From contig NZ_CP121446.1 of NCBI RefSeq assembly GCF_030643905.1, positions 1,426,001 to 1,490,000 of the forward strand: a stretch of DNA of 64,000 nucleotides. The letters run 5' to 3'. Positions within the stretch are counted from its first letter, which is position 1, and each line of letters begins with the position of its first letter. The position numbers and the translations under genes are program-made. The notes under the pieces are model-generated. The model was not told the origin of the DNA. It worked only from the letters and a program-made list of their open reading frames with translations, and did not search any database. Of the stretch, positions 61,021 to 64,000 are shown in pieces. This DNA is from Flavobacterium sp. IMCC34852 (GTDB lineage Bacteria > Bacteroidota > Bacteroidia > Flavobacteriales > Flavobacteriaceae).

Positions 61021-61794
61021 ATGAACAATAGACAACAACAACTTGAAGCTTTCGGTCGATTACTCGATATCATGGATGATTTGCGCGAAAAATGTCCTTG
61101 GGACAAAAAGCAAACCCTTGAAAGTTTACGTCATTTAACCATTGAAGAAACCTATGAATTGGGCGATGCCATTTTGGATAATGATTTGGCTGAAATCAAA
61201 AAAGAGTTAGGTGATTTGTTATTGCATATAGTTTTTTACGCCAAAATAGGAAGCGAAACCAATGCTTTTGACATAGCCGATGTTGCCAATAGTATTTGCG
61301 ACAAATTAATCGACCGGCATCCGCATATTTATGGTGATGTGGTGGTGGCCGATGAAGAAGAAGTAAAACAAAACTGGGAAAAACTCAAACTTAAAGAAGG
61401 CAAAAAGTCAGTGTTGGAAGGTGTCCCGAAAAGCTTGCCTGCTTTAGTAAAAGCCAGCCGAATTCAGGACAAAGTCAAAGGAGTAGGCTTTGATTGGGAA
61501 GAACCACACCAAGTTTGGGATAAAGTTCAGGAAGAACTTCAGGAATTACAAGTTGAAGTCAAAGCCGGCAATCAAGATAAAATCGAAGCCGAGTTTGGTG
61601 ATGTTTTGTTCTCCATGATCAATTACGCCCGATTCCTCAAAATCAATCCCGAAGATGCTTTGGAACGCACCAATAAAAAATTTATGAAGCGATTTATGTA
61701 TCTCGAAAGTAAAGCATCAGAACTAGGCAAGCCTCTAGCCGATATGACTTTAGCGGAAATGGATGTTTTTTGGGAAGAAGCGAAAAAACTCTAG
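61021..61794 (+). CDS. mazG: Nucleoside triphosphate pyrophosphohydrolase MazG
   Basis: Hydrolyses (d)NTPs to NMP and PPi, cleaning abnormal nucleotides or lowering ppGpp. 257 residues with two MazG domains: EETYELGDAI ... LGDLLLHIVFYAKI and EELQELQVEV ... EFGDVLFSMINYAR. The leader sequence CPWDKKQT is the family signature. Full length. Confidence 0.96.
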   Translation: MNNRQQQLEAFGRLLDIMDDLREKCPWDKKQTLESLRHLTIEETYELGDAILDNDLAEIKKELGDLLLHIVFYAKIGSETNAFDIADVANSICDKLIDRHPHIYGDVVVADEEEVKQNWEKLKLKEGKKSVLEGVPKSLPALVKASRIQDKVKGVGFDWEEPHQVWDKVQEELQELQVEVKAGNQDKIEAEFGDVLFSMINYARFLKINPEDALERTNKKFMKRFMYLESKASELGKPLADMTLAEMDVFWEEAKKL

Positions 61795-61796
61795 TA

Positions 61797-61831
61797 TTCA
61801 GTTTCCAGTAGCAGTAAGCAGCAGTTAATAG
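61797..61831 (+). repeat. Degenerate 7-nt-period array after mazG
   Basis: TTCAGTT, TCCAGTA, GCAGTAA, GCAGCAG, TTAATAG. It lies between the mazG stop and the permease promoter region. Confidence 0.5.
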
Positions 61832-61918
61832 TCTTTTTTCTTTGTTCAATTTTTTCTTTTCTCTATTTGACTATATTTGATAAACTAAACCAACAACCAT
61901 AAACTATAATCCACCAAC

Positions 61919-63364
61919 ATGACAGAAAAACACGAATTAAAACGTTCCCTTGGGCTAATTGACGCCACCAGTATAGTTGCCGGTTCCATGATAGGTTCCG
62001 GTATTTTTGTAGTTACCGTTTTCATGGCGCGCGATTTAGGCTCCGCCGCTTGGATATTAATTACTTGGTTGATTACCGGCTTGTTGACCATGTCGGCAGC
62101 ATTAAGCTATGGCGAATTGGCCGGAATGATGCCTACCGCCGGAGGACAATTTGTTTACATCCAAAGAGCTTATGGAAAATTGGCTTCTTTTCTTTACGGT
62201 TGGACGGTCTTTACTGTAATTCAAACCGGAGTAATAGCCGCAGTAGCGGTGACTTTTGCCAATTATACCGCGGTATTTTTTCCAATTTTACAAGAAGAAA
62301 TTTTTCGAATAGGCGATAGTTTTGTGTTTAAAAATAGTCAGGTTTTGGCCATGCTGAGTGTCGTTTTGCTCACCTATATTAATACCAAAGGGGTAAAGAA
62401 CGGTAAAGTCATTCAATTGGTTTTTACGTCTGCCAAATTAATTGCGCTCTTTGCTCTAATTGGTTTCGGCTTGTATATTGGTTTCAGTACCGATACTTTC
62501 TCTAACAATTTCAACAATACTTGGGAAGCCAGTAAAACGGTTTTTGATGAAACTACTAAAACGGTAACGGTGACTAAATTAACCGGAATTGCTTTAGTTG
62601 GTGCAATAGGAGCAACCATCATTAACTCTTTGTTTTCGAGTGATGCTTGGAACAATGTGACTTTTATAGCGGGAGAAATCAAAGACCCTAAGAAAAATAT
62701 TCCCAGAAGTTTGTTTTTAGGAACCTTGATTGTAACAGTGATTTATATTTTAGCCAATATAGCTTACTTAGCGTTATTACCTTTAAACGGTTCTCCTGAG
62801 GGTTCGGTAGTGGAAAACGGAATTATGTTTGCCGCTCAAGACAGAGTTGGCGCTGCTGCAGCGAATATGATTATGGGTAATATTGGAGTTTTTGTGATGG
62901 CCGCTTTGATTATGGTTTCGACCTTTGGTTGTAACAGTGGTTTGGTTTTATCGGGAGGAAGACTTTTTTATGCGATGGCTAAAGACAATCTTTTCTTCAA
63001 GAAAGCAGGCGAGTTAAATAAGCATGATGTGCCGGAAAAAGCGCTTTGGTTTCAATGCGTTTGGGCTTGTATATTGTGCATTTCCGGAAAATACGGTGAC
63101 TTACTGACTTATGCAACTTTTGCTTCGCTGTTGTTTTACATACTGACTATTTACGGTATATTTATTTTAAGAAAGAAAGAACCTGATGCCGAAAGACCTT
63201 ACAAAGCTTTTGGTTATCCAGTTATCCCGGCTTTATACATAATTCTGACCGCTGCGATTTGTGTGGCACTATTAATTTACGATACCGTCAACACCGGATT
63301 AGGATTGGTGATTGTGGCATTAGGAATACCGGTTTATTATTTGTTTATGAATAAAAGAGAATAA
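61919..63364 (+). CDS. APC-superfamily amino acid permease
   Basis: 481 residues, twelve membrane spans. The N-terminal LGLIDATSIVAGSMIGSGIFVV is the substrate-binding GSGIF motif of APC permeases (LAT-like). Inner-membrane uptake or exchange of an amino acid; substrate unclear. TATATTTG -7 box at 61872-61879 stands 39 bp before the ATG. Confidence 0.92.
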   Translation: MTEKHELKRSLGLIDATSIVAGSMIGSGIFVVTVFMARDLGSAAWILITWLITGLLTMSAALSYGELAGMMPTAGGQFVYIQRAYGKLASFLYGWTVFTVIQTGVIAAVAVTFANYTAVFFPILQEEIFRIGDSFVFKNSQVLAMLSVVLLTYINTKGVKNGKVIQLVFTSAKLIALFALIGFGLYIGFSTDTFSNNFNNTWEASKTVFDETTKTVTVTKLTGIALVGAIGATIINSLFSSDAWNNVTFIAGEIKDPKKNIPRSLFLGTLIVTVIYILANIAYLALLPLNGSPEGSVVENGIMFAAQDRVGAAAANMIMGNIGVFVMAALIMVSTFGCNSGLVLSGGRLFYAMAKDNLFFKKAGELNKHDVPEKALWFQCVWACILCISGKYGDLLTYATFASLLFYILTIYGIFILRKKEPDAERPYKAFGYPVIPALYIILTAAICVALLIYDTVNTGLGLVIVALGIPVYYLFMNKRE

Positions 63365-63397
63365 AAAAAGAGTCCCAATTTTGGGACTCTTTTTTTA
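63363..63397. terminator. Bidirectional terminator between permease and prolyl isomerase
   Basis: AGAGTCCCAA (63369-63378) and TTGGGACTCT (63381-63390) flanked by A and T tracts, serving the two convergent genes. Confidence 0.9.
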
Positions 63398-63412
63398 TTT
63401 AGCAATAATTCT

Positions 63413-64000
63413 TTATTGTTTGACCGGTGCGGTTTCTAACATTTCAACTTCAAAAATAATGTTTGAGTTAGGCGGAATTACATTTCCGGCACCTCTTTCT
63501 CCATAACCTAATTTTGATGGGATAAATAAGATGGCTTTGTCACCAAAGTTCATAAAGCTCAATCCTTCAAGGAATCCGGGGATTAAACCACTTTTGTTTC
63601 CGTATTGGAAAGGAAAAGGTTGGTAGCCATTTTGTTTGGCTCTGTTTTCGTCAAATTTACCGAACTCTTTATTAACGGCTTCATAGCTGCTGTCAAAGAG
63701 TGTTCCGTCTTCTAAATAACCGGCATAGTGAATATAAACTGTGGTACCATCAGTTGGTTTTTTATCAGTTCCTTTTTGGGCAATAGTATATTTTAAACCC
63801 GAAGCGGTTTCGGTAGCCGTACCTTTAACGTCGCTTAAATATTTTGCTTTGGCAGCAAAAACCGGTCCGTATTTGGCCTTGTGTTCGGCTTGTCTTTGGG
63901 CTTCAGCCTCCGCTTGTTTTCTTTTGTTTTCAGCGGCAATGGCGGCTTCTTTGGCATCATCATTGGCTTTGTTAGCCATATAATCGGCGAATACTTTTGG
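63413..64000 (-). CDS. FKBP-type peptidyl-prolyl cis-trans isomerase, 5' part cut off by window
   Basis: The visible part holds a charged Ala/Lys/Glu-rich helical linker and an FKBP domain (GTTVYIHYAGYLEDGTLFDSS, GLIPGFLEGL, FIPSKLGYGERG, NIIFEVEMLE). A Met codon at 63977-63979 could start a 188-residue protein, but the frame stays open to the window edge (reading PKVFADY before that Met). Flavobacterial homologues carry a cyclophilin domain in front of such a linker, so I take this as the 3' part of a two-domain isomerase. Confidence 0.85.
   Translation of the reverse strand, partial: PKVFADYMANKANDDAKEAAIAAENKRKQAEAEAQRQAEHKAKYGPVFAAKAKYLSDVKGTATETASGLKYTIAQKGTDKKPTDGTTVYIHYAGYLEDGTLFDSSYEAVNKEFGKFDENRAKQNGYQPFPFQYGNKSGLIPGFLEGLSFMNFGDKAILFIPSKLGYGERGAGNVIPPNSNIIFEVEMLETAPVKQ

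Noticed and set aside
63413-63979. Complete 188-residue FKBP gene starting at 63979
   Set aside because: The frame continues to the window edge with a natural linker sequence, so the gene is most likely truncated by the window.

Overview
The window looks like chromosomal DNA of a flavobacterium (Bacteroidota, Flavobacteriaceae, Flavobacterium-like). The evidence is an AT-rich composition, TAnnTTTG -7 promoter boxes instead of -35/-10 boxes, almost no Shine-Dalgarno sequences, a type IX secretion (T9SS) type B C-terminal domain, TonB receptors with carboxypeptidase-like regulatory domains, 2TM-domain proteins, a BipA GTPase, a short-form prolyl-tRNA synthetase and a two-domain flavobacterial prolyl isomerase. 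I see no prophage, insertion sequence, CRISPR array or integrated plasmid. There is no gene-free stretch longer than about 300 bases.

Layout. 1-9.6 kb: a fused methionine sulfoxide reductase lipoprotein, an unknown secreted protein, an idi-queD-bcp-manA run, tRNA-Thr, a DMT permease, aquaporin Z, an AlkB-like dioxygenase, a fatty acid hydroxylase family protein and two DUF2805 paralogues. 9.7-19 kb: M61 peptidase, a DUF4369 lipoprotein, a B12-radical SAM protein, a hybrid histidine kinase overlapping an outer-membrane barrel gene, and rimO. 19-28 kb: FadL-like porin, a low-complexity lipoprotein, proS, two tRNA-Glu, rpsT, a PAS kinase with its response regulator, and typA. 28-40.3 kb: a secreted esterase behind a 1,699-residue T9SS protein, an ABC-2 exporter, a POTRA/barrel outer-membrane protein, a nucleoid-associated protein and a pRiA4b ORF-3-like protein.

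40.9-48.2 kb is the most interesting region. A TonB-dependent receptor, a small secreted protein, a 59-residue membrane protein, a LytS-type kinase fused to a 2TM domain, two free-standing 2TM proteins and a LytTR response regulator lie in one direction, followed by two thioredoxin-fold proteins. Upstream of the receptor and of the secreted protein lie two nearly identical pairs of 9-bp direct repeats with 12-bp spacing. This is the geometry of LytTR/AgrA sites, and both pairs sit at exactly the same distance from a -7 box. I infer that the LytTR protein controls these two genes. The junctions of the operon carry unusual 8-nt-periodic CTNAG arrays with inverted arms.

48.3-58.2 kb: a CDP-alcohol phosphotransferase, heme A synthase, CCA-adding enzyme and threonylcarbamoyl-AMP synthase, then an envelope block. 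That block holds an LpxL-like acyltransferase and a glycosyltransferase on the + strand, and on the - strand dapD followed by Stealth, LicD, NTP-transferase and TagB/TagF-like genes. It looks like a pathway for phosphodiester decoration of a surface glycan. 58.3-64 kb: an NlpE/META lipoprotein, ruvX, def, a DUF5606 gene, mazG, an APC permease and the 3' part of a prolyl isomerase cut by the window end.

A recurring oddity is short 7-nt or 8-nt-period arrays, several of which stop only 0-12 bases before a start codon. Several long open frames begin at TTG or GTG codons that belong to promoter elements; for these I use the internal ATG.
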